Shown: positions 52,001 to 62,885, counted from the stretch's first letter. The stretch is DNA of 64,000 nt from Echinarachnius parma (GCA_037951105.1 JBAMJV010002925.1:31001-95000); one strand, 5' to 3'. Program-made: numbers and translations. Notes: a model not told the origin generated them from the letters alone.

Positions 52001-55000
52001 TATATATTTTTTTCTGGAAACATATTTTGGTGAACTTGTTGATGGAATCGACTACGAAAGATGTTACCTTTTTATTCATTAGAATATTTTTGTTGGTGGT
52101 GGTACCCTTTAAGGGACACATCTTTGTAAACGTCAACAAAATACAAATGTGTGGGCCATCGATCAATCCCTTACATCACATGGTGACTAGTGGTACAGTA
52201 TGGCATGAATGGCATAGATGTACTATCCCTGATAGCAGACTGACGTCTTTATGACGTCTTAATTTGGTCGTAAACTGGTAAACACGTCATATGTCGTACA
52301 AACGATCAGAATACGACGTCATTATGACGTATTTTAAAGACCATTTTTGACATGATGACTTATGTCGTATAAAAGACGTAAGAATGACGTCATTATAACA
52401 TCTTTAAACGACCATTTTTCCACTGTTTATTTTTGTCGTATGCAAGACGTAAAAACGATGTCATTATAACGTCGTTTAAAGACCATTTTTCAGAATGTAT
52501 TATTGTCGTATAGAAGACATGAAAACGACGTCTTTATGATGTCGTTTGAAGACCATTTTTGACATACAGGTTTATGTCGTATGACAACAATATAAAGACG
52601 TAATTTTTACGTCTTTTCAAGACTAGTTTTTGTTCATAACTTTTAGTCGTATGGAAGACCTTTTAACTACGTCATTTAGACGTCTTTCAAAGACCAGTTT
52701 TTCCAATTGTTTTGTATCGTATGAAAGACGTTATAACGACGTCTTTATTACGTCTTTCAAAGACCTTTTTTCACTTCTTATTTTGTCATAAAAACGTCTT
52801 AAAATTTACGTCTTTATGATGTATTTTAAAGACTATTTTTGCCATTATGGTTTGTGTCGTACGACGACGTTAATACGACGTCATTATGTTGTGTTGTCAA
52901 GACTAGTTTTTGCCATCATTTAATGTCGAATGGACGATCTTTTTTTAACGTCATTGTGACGTCTTTCAAAGACCATTTTTTCCAATGGTTTTTCGTCATA
53001 TTAAGGATGTAAAAACAACGTCATTATCACGTCATTAAAAGATCACTTTTAAGTATTTATTTTGTAGTATAAAAGACGTTATAATGACGTATTTAAGATG
53101 TCTTTGAAAGGACCATTTTTGCCAGTAAGGTTTGTGTCGTACGGACAACGTTTTTAAGACGTCATGTTTACGTCTTTTTAAGACTATTTTTGGCCATCAT
53201 TTTTTGTCGTATGGACGCCCTTTTTACGACGTTATTGTGACGTCTTTCAAAGACCAGTTTTCCAATTGATTTTGGCTTATGGAAGGACGTAAAAATGACG
53301 TTAATATTACGTCATTTAAAGATCATTTTTTTCAGTATTTATTTTTGTCGTATAGAAGACAAAATAACGACGTATTTATGATGTCTTTGAAAGACCATTT
53401 TTGCCATTAAGGTTTGTGTCCTACGCACGACAATATTAAGACGTCATTATGACGTCTTTACAAGACTAGTTTTTGCCATCATTTTTTGTCGTACGAACGA
53501 CCTCATTACGACGTCATTGTGACGTCTTTTAAAAACCATTTTTTCCAATTATTTTTTGTCGTATAGACGACTTTATTACAACGTGATTATGACGTCTCTC
53601 AAAGACATTTAAACAATTATTTTTGGCGTATGGACGACCTTTTTATGACGTCAATAAGACGTCTTTATGTCGTCTAAATGGCGTATTTTATGGTACAAAC
53701 TGACGTCTTCAAGACGTCTTCAAGACGCCTTTTCGGAAAAAGATACGTCATTATCACGTCAAAATATGACGTCTATATGACGGTAAACGCGGGTGCAAAA
53801 TCTTCACTTTTTGACGTGAATATACGACGTCTTAAAGACGACGTACACAAGGTGGAAATGACGTCAAATCCAGACGTAAAAAATGCGTCTTCTATTGACC
53901 AATAAGACGTTTTTATGTCGTCTAAATGGCGTGATTTATGGTACAAATTGACGTCTTCAAGACGTTGTAAAGACGCCTTTTCGGAAAAAAATACGTCATT
54001 ATCACGTCAAAATATGACGTCTATATCACGGTAAACGCGGGTGCAAAATCTTCACTTTTTGACGTGAATTTACGACGTCTTAAAGACGAGGTACACAAGG
54101 TGGAAATGACGTCAAATCCAGACGTAAAAAGCACGTCTTATATTGACCAATAAGACGTCTTTATGTCGTCTAAATCGCGTAATTTATGGTACAAATTGAC
54201 GTCTTCAAGACGTCGTAAAGACGCCTTTTCGGAAAAAAATACGTCATTTTCACGTCAAAATATGACGTCTATATCACGGTAAACGCGGGTGCAAAATCTT
54301 CACTTTTTGACGTGAATTTACGACGTCTTAAAGACGACGTACACAAGGTGGAAATGACGTCAAATCCGGACGTAAAAAGCACGTCTTATATTGACCAATA
54401 AGACGTCTTTATGTCGTCTAAATGGCGTAATTTATGGTACAAATTGACGTCTTCAAGACGTCGTAAAGACGCCTTTTCGGAAAAAATACGTCATTATCAC
54501 GTCAAAATATGACGTCTATATCACGGTATACGCGGGTGCAAAATCTTCACTTTTTGACGTGAATTTACGACGTCTTAAAGACGACGTACACAAGGTGGAA
54601 ATGACGTCAAATCCAGACGTAAAAATCACGTCTTATAATTGACCAATAAGACGTCTTTATGTCGTCTAAATGGCGTAATTTATGGTACAAATTGACGTCT
54701 TCAAGACGTCGTAAAGACGCCTTTTCGGAAAAAATACGTCATTTTCCACGTCAAAATATGACGTCTATATGACGGTAAACGCAGGTGCAAATTCTTCAAT
54801 TTCTGACGTGAATTTAAGACGTCTTTAGACGACGTGCACGACGAAAACGACGTAAATTTGACGTCATTTTTAACGAGTGTTTGCTATCAGGGATTCATTA
54901 TTGGCTGTAGGCCATGTTGGTTGGATCATACATAAGCCATATATGGTTTATGTTGGAACTGTGTATGACACTAAATACAATATTTATGTGGGAGTGGTGC

Positions 55001-58000
55001 ATATTTATTAGTGCGTCAATTATTTGCTTTCTTCGTGAAAAATATATCAAATCATAACACGCTTTCCCAGATGCAGTTAATCTTAAGCCCGAATTTCCTT
55101 TCTAGGTATGCACCAGATTGCACAATTTCAAATTCATAAATGCAAAATCTTTCTTACCGTGGGAGGGGGATACCCCCTCCCAAACCCTCCCCCTCCCTCC
55201 CTGCCCCAGCCCTCAGGCGCTTCGCTCCATCGGGACTCATTATTGGCAGTGTGTTGTTGGATCATACATAATGTTGCATAATTATGGTTTATGTTGTGTT
55301 GTGTGTGTGTCTTTTGGGGTACATATTATTAGTGTGTCAATTATTTGTTTTCTACGTGAAAAATATATTAAAACTTTCTGGTCGATCAAATCATATCACG
55401 CTTTCCCAAATACAGCCGAATTTCCTATCTAGGTATGCATCAGATTGCACAATTTCAAGTCCAAAAATGCAAAAACTCCCGACCGTGGGAGGGGGGACAC
55501 CCCCCTCCCACCGCTCAGTCGCTTCGCTCCCTCGCAATGTCTCACTCTCACCTCTGGCTCAAACTTGGCAACCCAGAGTGTGGTTGGGCATGAGCCCCTA
55601 TACACAAAAATTGTGAGCCCCCTTGGGGTTTTGCCCCCCCCCCCAATCCAAAACTGCTTCCGGCGCGCCTGCTCTCTGACCTAATCAAACAAATATGCAA
55701 TTTAGCTGATTATCTGTATAATGCTAATACAACAAATTTTCAATGTTGCCAAGGTAACATTGCTAAATTATCTAAAGAAACCTTTAAGCACATGAGAAAA
55801 ACAAACAAATATTGGACTGTCTACAAACATTATCGCCTACAGGAATAATTCATCATCGATTATAAACGATAGTATCAAAGTGGAAATAACCCAATGATGC
55901 CAGGGTGGTAATATTGCTAGATTTCCTAAAGAATCCCTTTAGAACATGAGTAAAAACAAACAAACAAATATTGGACTTATGAACGTCTAACAACATAATA
56001 GGATCGCCTACAAGAATAATTCATGATCGATTATAAACGATCGTATCAAAGTGGAAATAACCCAATGATCCCAAGGTGGTAATATTGCTAAATTTTCTAA
56101 AGAAACCTTTTAGAACATGAATAACAAAAGAAAATACAAATACAGTAGGACTTATGATTAACTTCTTCAGGTCTAATGATACAGGATTCATTCATGATCG
56201 ATTATAAACAAATCGCATTAGAGTGCAAAGTAAAATTCCAATTTTTATAACTATTTACATTGAAACATTGTTATTATGATCTTGTTTTTGCAGATATTAA
56301 AACTAATATAAATACCAACCTGTTTTTAATATTTTCAACATGATTTGCAAATTAATTATTTAGGCATCAACTCTTTGAAATACTAAACAGTCAATACTAA
56401 CCATTTAAATCTCACATACTAAGAAGCGGGATATATATACAGAACCTATACAACAACTGATCAGTAAGGTGTTAGACGTAGGTTATAGGATAGGTTTAGG
56501 ATTTAGGAATAGGATAGGATTATGTGTTACATGTTATAAAAGTGTTGACTGTGGAATATACTACAAGACATAACCATCTCAATTTTTAAATTATTAATGA
56601 TGTAAAAATCGCTTCAAAATATGACGTCAATACGACGTCTTTTCGGCATAAAAAGACGTCGTTAGCACGTCAGAATATGACGTCTATATGTCGTGAAACG
56701 CGGGTGCAAAATCTTCACTTTTTGACGTGAATTTATGACGTCTTTAAGACGACGTACACGACGTGAAAATCACGTAAAATCAATACGTAAAAATCACGTC
56801 TTATATTGACCAATAAGACGTCTTTATGTCGTCTTAATAAACGTAATTAATGGTACAAATTGACGACTTAAAGACGTCATAAAGACGTCTTTTCGGATAA
56901 AAATACGTCATTATCACGTCAAAATATGACGTCTATATCACGGTAATCGCGGGTGCAAAATCTTCACTTTTTGACGTTAATTTAAAGGGATCTAGTAACT
57001 TTGTTGAGATGTGCAAAAACTGATGAATGGTTGATGCAATGTATACTGTTGTTATCTCATATGTCCTCAGGGTATTGTGTGAAAATTTCAGGTCAAATGG
57101 ACAATGTATGGCCAAGTAATGAGCGAAAATGCAAAGTGATATTGGGTGATATTCACCAACTCACTGCATTCACTTTGTACAGGGATGAAAATCTCGCCCG
57201 GAGATTTTCTTATCTAAATACTTCAATCATACATATCTTTGTAATGAAAGGGAAATTTGAAAAACCGAAAGCTGTCCCATGATTTTATTGTTAATACGAA
57301 TACAACAAGGTATAAAGGAACCGCTAGAATTACAATTTTATTTTGAGGATTTGGACAATGTTACTAAGTCCCTTTAAGACGTCGTTAAGACGACGTACAC
57401 GACGTAAAATGACGTAAATTTGACGTAATTTTTACCAGTGTCTGCTATCAGGGATACGACCATTATAAGAAAATTATTCAAGTCATTTCACGCAATCTAG
57501 ATTATTCATGAATGCAAATAATATAATTTACCTTGCCAAATATGACATTGCTCTGTAATCTATATCTCGTAAAATTGTAACTCATTCATTGTATTTAAAA
57601 TGAGAAATTAATGATATTTCAAATCCCCAACCTTTACTGTAAGGTCGATATTATACATGTTAAAATTATCCACCAATATTTGAACATGTTCGTATAATCT
57701 TATTGTACATTGTATAATGCATATGAACACATTAAATTTGTTATCACACAGGCAATATTTGTATAATGAAATAAAGCCATAATATTTTGTAATAACGATG
57801 AATGCATATTAATGTACTTGACATATTTAAAACAAAACAACAAAATTATTTCAGTATAGACCAAGCAATGAAGTAATACTTAAGACAGTCATGAATATTG
57901 AACTATTTGTAATCAAACGTAGCTACTATCTAATATATATCTTTAGTTAAACATCCTCTTTCAAGGAAATTTGTATTAACAATGAGGCCTTAGTATACAG

Positions 58001-60778
58001 ATGAATTTATTACGGAAAATGTATGTTACTGCTTTTTTCCACGTCATCGAGCAAGGTAGTCCGTCTTTTAATACAAACTCATTAACAATAAATTGCTTAT
58101 AAGAATATAAATACCCTTATTATTTCAACATAAAATCATTTCTATTTTAATTCCTGGTTATAGCGCCGCACCACCTCCGGTCTCGAGGAATATGTAAGTA
58201 CTTGTAAATATAGATCAATAATACATCTTGATTGATCTGATATTATTTTTGTATTTTGTTTGTCATTGCAATCTTACATGGAACTAAAGATATCGTAGCG
58301 ATGAATCTGAGTGTCAAATTTAACTGAAACATCTTTTTGATACAATTCTTATGTCAAGTTAAGATGAATTTACCGCCCATTCATCTACATTGATTATACA
58401 TGAAGACTATACGATTTTGTGCATGTTTAAGAACAAATCAATAGAGCTCATTTTCATGAAAATAATCTTAGACTTGAGCTTGCAGTTGCACTCTGAGGGT
58501 CAATATATTATAATGTTTATTATATACATTTGTGACCGGCTTTAGCAAAGTACACCACTTCCCGGGAATTATCTGTTGATGTTATGGGCTTCCAAAGTTG
58601 AAAATAGGTCCCAGGTGCAAAATCAAACTTTTGACTATACAAGCAAAACATAATTTTCTTTTTTATAATGCTATATAAATGAACTTGAACTATTCATCCC
58701 ATGCAAAATGATTTAAGATTTTGTAAAGCAATTCTGCATAGTATATTCTGCATACAGTTTGTCATATTTGAAACGTCGTTATGTAAGTTTCAACTTAACG
58801 CATAATGAGATATAAAATGTATCATAACTCTGCCAATAAGTATCCAAATCAAAATAAATGGGTATCAAATGGGTGATAAATACTTTTGTAAAATTGTAAA
58901 TATAAATCGCAAATTTTAATTTGGCAAACAAGTGGTGGGTATTGTTGTCGCCGGTCGCATGTATATATATATATATATATGAGTATATTTTCGAAATAAA
59001 TAAAACGAACTTTAAAGAGGTGTACTAACATTAACAAAATTCACTAATTATGCTTGAAGCTCTGGCAGTAATGTCATAGGTATAACGTGTTGCATTTGTA
59101 CTACCAATGGAAGCATGAAAGCAGTTTTCTTTTTGTTTTCCTCTTTCGTTATGAAGATATTTGTGTTTTCATTGTAGGGTGCTTTCCATCAACGCGGCTG
59201 CCCCTCCCGTCTACCATGAGCCACCAAGCATGCCTAGTGGGTAAGTTCCCCACCACCTGGGCCCATATTAATTAGTCTAACTAAACTGAAATACACTTAG
59301 CAAGGAACTAGGCTAGCGGGATCTTTTGAATTTGAGGCCTGATGGAAATATCGAAAAAGTGAACAAAGGTGGACTTCGAAATAGATGTTCTGATATTTCC
59401 TCACGAAATTTTCACGAAATGTGTATCACTTAATCGGATACATTCTGCTTAAGGAGGAAATTATACCTTGTTAAAACATGCTACATTTAGCAGAGACTTA
59501 AATATATAACTGCATGCGTTTTACATTATGTTTAAAGTCCAAGATCAATCTTATTTTGCTCAAAGTCTTCATTGTTACTACTAATATGTATAGCACATCT
59601 GAAAATGATAATGATAATGTGACTAATCAGTGGCGTAGCTACGGGGGGGGGGGGGGGGGGCACGGGGGGCACTGTGACTAATAATAGCATTTATAGCATT
59701 TACAACGTGTATTACTGCAACTGCAGTCAACAGCTAACCCTTACACGTGTCTGTACACTATATTTCCTCTATTTAACGGTTAATTATGATTGTATTTAAA
59801 GGGACTTAGAAACATAATCCAAATCCTCAAAATCAAATTGGAATTATAACGGTTCCCTCATACCTTGTTGTATTCGTATTAACACTACAAACATGGGACC
59901 GGTTTAGGTTTTTCAAATTTCCCTTTCCTAAAAAATATATTTACAATTGAAGTGCTCAGATGTTAGATTATCCACTAGATCGTTAAAACCGTGTACAAAG
60001 TGAGTGCAATGAGTTGATGAATATCACTTAGCATTTCTCGGCAATATAACGTTCATTTAACTTGAAATATTCACACAACACTCAGTAGACATATCAGATA
60101 ACAACATATACATTGTATCAACCACTCATGACTTTTTGCACATGTCAACAAAGCTACTAAATATCTTTACGTACATTGAATGTTTGTTCTTGTCAATTTC
60201 TACCGCAGGGATTTCAAATCCCCTCCTGGGTACCTGATGCCAGCAGACTCGTGAGTATACCAACATTATTCTGCCGTCCCATTACAAAAGGAAGCAACTC
60301 TGAATTTATCAAAATCGAAATTGATTTGGGGTATTTTTTGTATGCTCTACATGATGGTGAATAAAGTGAGGTCACATGACCCCTAATTTCCGAAATATAG
60401 ATATATCAAAAGGAAGCAACTCTAAAGATTTCCTCATAAAACACTGACAAAAGGAAGCAACCCAATCAGCCAATCACCTATCAGCATGGAAGTGGCATGT
60501 GTGCATTGATCTCCCAATCAGCCAATCAGAGCGCGCCTAAGTGCAGCTCACTTTTCTCCTTGAATGTCTGTCAACCACTGCACCAGAATTGAAATTCGCT
60601 GATCTGTTTGCACATCTGAAGGAAACGTTACTGTATTTTGACTGAAGTATATATATACATTTAAAACCCATTTCATTTATCAATCAAAATGCTGACTGTG
60701 AATAAAAAATATGACGTTTTCTTTTTTTTTCACAGCACAAGTTCTGATGCTATGTGTTTATTATTGTCCCACATGTAG
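45722..60778 (+). CDS. Gene D: SRCR-SRCR-CCP receptor with PPxY tail (402 aa)
   Basis: Nine coding exons join in phase and sum to 1209 nt: 45722-45806, 46923-47231, 48246-48566, 49192-49383, 50266-50389, 58164-58193, 59178-59240, 60209-60250 and 60736-60778 (TAG). Residues 1-28 are the signal peptide, 29-131 and 132-238 two group-A SRCR domains, 239-302 a CCP domain and about 306-330 the membrane helix ending VVMCAMC. The cytoplasmic tail of about 72 residues contains PPVY (363-366) and PPGY (380-383). PPxY motifs bind WW domains, for example in Nedd4-family ubiquitin ligases, so tail-driven trafficking or signalling is plausible. The two membrane-proximal cysteines could be lipid-modified. 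The ectodomain fits a cell-surface pattern-recognition or adhesion receptor. A second ATG at 45719 in frame is ignored because B and C start at the matching later codon. Confidence 0.8.
45807..46922 (+). other. Gene D intron 1
   Basis: It contains G and C tracts facing each other around 46515-46560 in a GTGGCGGATCTACGGG context. A short direct repeat, ACATCACTTACGGGGGTTCAAAATAG-like, lies near 46590 and 46690. The last 150 bases are highly similar to the sequence before the relic exon of gene C. Confidence 0.6.
46923..47231 (+). CDS. Gene D exon 2: SRCR domain 1 (group A)
   Basis: Acceptor CCAATTACAG, donor A|GTGAGA, 309 nt, phase 1. It has [72 protein letters not shown]: six cysteines, the canonical pattern. 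It is the intact counterpart of the relic at 30742 in gene C. Confidence 0.95.
47401..47727. repeat. Inverted-repeat element in gene D intron 2
   Basis: The ends GGCCTTGCAAAG and CTTTGCAAGGCC are inverted. GTGGGTGGGTGGGT occurs near both ends. The centre holds a perfect stem, ATCATATAATGACTT and its complement, around 47557-47590. A long C tract followed by an A tract lies at 47620-47660. Confidence 0.75.
48246..48566 (+). CDS. Gene D exon 3: SRCR domain 2 (group A)
   Basis: Acceptor CCTCCGCAG, donor C|GTAAGT, 321 nt, phase 1. It has [69 protein letters not shown]: six cysteines. The segment between cysteines 4 and 5 is Tyr/Ser-rich and the most unlike its paralogues. Confidence 0.94.
48671..49030. 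repeat. (CTA)n microsatellite, gene D
   Basis: About 360 bp of CTA repeats with a few interruptions, in the intron between SRCR2 and CCP exons. This is the same position as the array at 32331 in gene C. Confidence 0.97.
49192..49383 (+). CDS. Gene D exon 4: CCP (sushi) domain
   Basis: Acceptor TTTTACAG, donor G|GTAGGT, 192 nt, phase 1. It has four cysteines (NCLA, YVC, FTC, SCQ), the YSAGGEATY and [10 protein letters not shown] motifs and the GSW tryptophan. Confidence 0.94.
49384..50265 (+). other. Gene D intron 4
   Basis: No repeat of note except a weak inverted pair (GTACGTTCCCCCACTC near 49480 and GAACGTGGGGTGGGG near 49580). No extra exon seen. Confidence 0.5.
50266..50389 (+). CDS. 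Gene D exon 5: transmembrane segment
   Basis: Acceptor GACTCCAG, donor TG|GTATGT, 124 nt. It reads GLPLYVIYVIASVGF, then LFLILVVMCAMCVK and a Ser/Thr-rich start of the tail. The hydrophobic stretch of about 23 residues fits one helix. In place of the KKKK of B and C it ends with Cys and a single Lys. Confidence 0.87.
52225..54894. mobile_element. GACGTC-dense element with CCCTGATAGCA ends
   Basis: It begins ATCCCTGATAGCA and ends TGCTATCAGGGAT, a 13-bp perfect inverted repeat. The left half (52240-53655) is made of roughly 75-bp units built on GACGT(C/A) and AAAGACCATTTTT. The right half is five units of 248 bp. Dozens of GACGTC or TGACGTCA palindromes are present. No ORF. A clear target duplication could not be defined. 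Confidence 0.85.
53656..54894. repeat. Five tandem 248-bp units
   Basis: The word AAGACGT(C/T)TTTATGTCGTC recurs at 53656, 53904, 54152, 54400 and 54648, a constant spacing of 248 bp. Units differ by only a few bases until the last, which diverges near the element end. Each unit has many GACGTC/ACGTCA words and a GGTAAACGCGGGTGCAAAAT-like segment. Confidence 0.95.
55745..56230. repeat. Three diverged tandem units of about 165 bp
   Basis: Words such as GGTAATATTGCTA, CTAAAGAA(A/T)CC and TCATGATCGATTATAAACGAT recur three times. They are not coding and are unrelated to the GACGTC units on either side. Confidence 0.65.
56596..57455. mobile_element. Second GACGTC element, left-truncated, with nested MITE
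   Basis: It has the same 248-bp-type units and the same right end (CTGCTATCAGGGAT) as the element at 52225, but no left terminal repeat. A family 2 MITE (56986-57373) interrupts it at a TTAA. Confidence 0.8.
56986..57373 (-). mobile_element. TTAA-MITE family 2, nested and inverted
   Basis: The left end AGGGATCTAGTAACTTTGTTG and right end GACAATGTTACTAAGTCCCT sit between TTAA copies at 56982-56985 and 57374-57377. The flanks rejoin as GAATTTAAGACGTC, which exists uninterrupted at about 54812 in the sister element. Confidence 0.9.
58164..58193 (+). CDS. Gene D exon 6: tail micro-exon
   Basis: Acceptor GGTTATAG, donor TAT|GTAAGT, 30 nt. With the carried bases it reads CAAPPPVSRN. Phase agrees with both neighbours. 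Confidence 0.65.
58194..59177 (+). other. Gene D intron 6
   Basis: No element or exon of note. There is a short TA array near 58960. Confidence 0.5.
59178..59240 (+). CDS. Gene D exon 7: tail exon with PPVY
   Basis: Acceptor ATTGTAG, donor GG|GTAAGT, 63 nt. It reads MVLSINAAAPPVYHEPPSMP and on. The PPVY motif fits the PPxY ligand of WW domains. Gene B's exon 4 aligns here. Confidence 0.75.
59241..60208 (+). other. Gene D intron 7
   Basis: It holds a short CAGTGGCGTAGCTACGGG element with a G tract (59628-59669) and a family 2 MITE (59800 to about 60167, after TTAA 59796-59799). Confidence 0.65.
60209..60250 (+). CDS. Gene D exon 8: tail exon with PPGY
   Basis: Acceptor TACCGCAG, donor TC|GTGAGT, 42 nt. 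It reads GDFKSPPGYLMPAD. PPGY is a second PPxY motif, 17 residues after the first. Confidence 0.72.
60736..60778 (+). CDS. Gene D exon 9: C-terminus
   Basis: A poly-T tract and CACAG precede the exon. It reads STSSDAMCLLLLSHM and then TAG 60776-60778. No AATAAA is seen before the LINE that begins about 190 bp downstream, so the poly(A) site may lie in LINE sequence. Confidence 0.62.
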
Positions 60779-60857
60779 ACTTTTGTGTGGGGAATTTTGC
60801 AGAAAATGCTTAACTTGATGAAATGTTGTTTTACCTGGCTTTGCCAATGACTCACAC

Positions 60858-60921
60858 ACAAACACAAACACACACACACATGCACAACCATACACGTAAA
60901 CACACATACAAACACACGCAT

Positions 60922-60956
<35 letters not shown>

Positions 60957-60969
60957 TATACGCACACAG
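60858..60969. repeat. (CA)n microsatellite, left of the LINE
   Basis: CA repeats with TA/GA variants end directly at the poly-T that marks the 3' end of the minus-strand LINE. Confidence 0.9.
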
Positions 60970-62885
60970 TTTTTTTTTTTAATGAATGTTTATTTTTCCA
61001 AATTATTAACATAACATTTACAATTAAATAACATTTTAACAAATACAAGTTTACATCTCAAGTGTACAAATCAAGTGTAATTCACAAAAATTAAACACAA
61101 TTGAGATTTAACAAAAAATAAAAAGAAGTAAGACACGCTACTTCTCTCATCCCCCCTTCCCCACCCCCTACACACTCACCCTCCCCCCACCCCCCCCCCC
61201 CCCCCCACCCTACCCCGGAAATCTGCTCACATTCCTTTTAAAAAAATAATAAAATAATGCTTACAAAATACATATTTAAATCAATACTTTTTTATATACT
61301 TTTTTTTTTTTTTACAAGCTCACGGGGGAAACATCACATATGAAGAGTTCATTCTTTCAATCTTATTCTAATTTTACCGTTTCCCATTTTTGTAAATGTA
61401 GTCCTAATTTTCCCATTTTAATTGCTATTCCCTTTTCCTGGGCCTTATAATCCAATAACAGTTTCTGTATTTTATCAATATTAGGTAGAACACCCTCTTT
61501 TCTATATATAAATAAAATATATTTTACCATTAAAATTATGGTATTGCAACATTTTATTCTATTTGAATTACCTGACAATCCAACAAATATATCCCGCCAA
61601 TTTAAGTCCTTTATTTCATCTAACTCAAAACGTTGTATCAAAGCTTGCCATGTCAATTTTACATTTAAACAAAATAAAAATAAATGCGAATATGTTTCCC
61701 TTTTCCGTTTACAGTACGAACACAAGTTGTCTTCTACAAATCCAAATCTAAATAAATTATCTTTAGTGTAAATTGCCCCATGGAGTAACTTAAATTGAAA
61801 CTCTCTCTGTTTCCCAATTATTAATGTCATTCTTGGTCTAAAAAAACATTCATACATTTCTTTATCTATAAAATTAAAATCATTTTGTCCATCTCTTATC
61901 TGTAAATCATATGACTTTTGCAATTCTCTAATAAAATAATCATATATTTTCTTGATGGTACATCCTTAAAACTTAATTTTTTATCCAAAAGATATAAATT
62001 AATATTATAATTTATTAAGTCTACCTCACAAAATTGTATCAAACCTAAATAATTTTTCAAATCCCTCGGAATCGCATGATATATATCAATTATTGTAAGT
62101 AAGTTGTCACCTCTCATACCAAGGTTCAACAAGTATGCAACGGGTTTAACATGTCCATTATCCATAACATGGTTCAACATAACTATCCCTCGTTCAAATA
62201 ATTCTTTTTCAAATACCATCTTATTTTTGTTTATACATATATTCCTATTATTAAAAATAATTGGATTCATACAACCATTAAAATGCCTTAAATTATCAAT
62301 CTCTTTCCAAGCTTTCAACGTTTCCAAATAATAAGGTGGAATCTTGAACCTAAACTTCATCTTTTGCATTTCATAATCACATAAGAAAATTAGCCTTCCT
62401 CCTACTGAACTTAAGCAATAATCAAAAAATAACTTCCACCCCAAATTTCTTTCTCCATATAATAATCGTTTCACCCACATTATCCGCTGCGTTCTAACAA
62501 ATATTTCAAAATTAATCATTTTTACTCCACCATAATTATAATTTTGATACATAATTTTTCTTTGTATACGATCCTTCCCTCCCCATATAAAATCAAACGA
62601 TATTTTCTCTACTTCTATATAAACCCATAGGGGAACAACAAGGAGAGATGAAACATAATTCAACTTTGTTAATGCATACGTTTTCAATAAATGTATTTTA
62701 CCCATAATAGTCAAATCCCGTTGTTTCCACCAACCTAGAAGCTTTTTAATTTGAATTAATATTTCTTTGTAATTTAAATCATCTTTTAATCTAAAATCGA
62801 CCGAGAAATTAACACCTAAAATGTTTACTTCCTTAACAAATTGTCCAAATAAAGGCAAATCTGGTTTCCCAGTTTCCTCACCCAT
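60970..62885 (-). mobile_element. 5'-truncated LINE (non-LTR retrotransposon)
   Basis: On the minus strand the element runs from about 62885 down to the poly-T at 60970-60981 (its 3' A tail). It covers only the region after the reverse transcriptase catalytic core, plus the 3' UTR. The 3' UTR includes C-rich and A-rich stretches at 61150-61320. Both flanks are CA arrays. Confidence 0.8.
61363..62885 (-). pseudogene. LINE ORF2 C-terminal part, frameshifted
   Basis: Two overlapping minus frames (62885-61896 and 61923-61363) make one interrupted product of about 500 residues. The first has the post-RT 'thumb' pattern common in L1/Tx1-type elements: LGVNF, WKQRDLTIMGKIHLLKTYAL, KLNYVSSLL, FDFIWGG and GGVKM. 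The second contains C-x2-C-x8-H-x4-C (CSYC ... HLFLFC), the usual LINE C-terminal zinc knuckle. The RT catalytic YADD-type motif is absent. A one- or two-base shift near 61900 breaks the frame, so it is inactive. No host function is implied. Confidence 0.82.

Larger units (their letters stand above)
50390..58163 (+). other. Gene D intron 5 (7.8 kb), a repeat sink
   Basis: From left to right it holds G/C-tract elements with GCTACGCCACT ends (50396-50746 and 50988-51434), the GACGTC-rich element (52225-54894) and two copies of the 'CAGATTGCACAATTTCAA' repeat (55091-55235 and 55419-55560). Next come a tandem repeat of about 165 bp (55745-56230) and a truncated second GACGTC element with a nested MITE (56596-57455). 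No exon found inside. Confidence 0.7.

Noticed and set aside
53656..54894. Regular direct repeats resembling a CRISPR array
   Set aside because: The 248-bp units are nearly identical throughout, with no unique spacers. The genome is eukaryotic and no cas genes are present.
57001..57282. 93-codon open frame within intron 5 of gene D, with a similar frame at 13857-14063 on the other strand
   Set aside because: Both are pieces of the family 2 MITE. Conservation is at DNA level, with indels between copies, and there is no protein family.
60779..60970. A normal poly(A) signal for gene D before the LINE
   Set aside because: No AATAAA or ATTAAA is visible in this interval. The real end of the transcript is unknown.
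61538..62331. Plus-strand open frames over the LINE
   Set aside because: They are shadows of the minus-strand LINE coding frames, which show recognisable family motifs.
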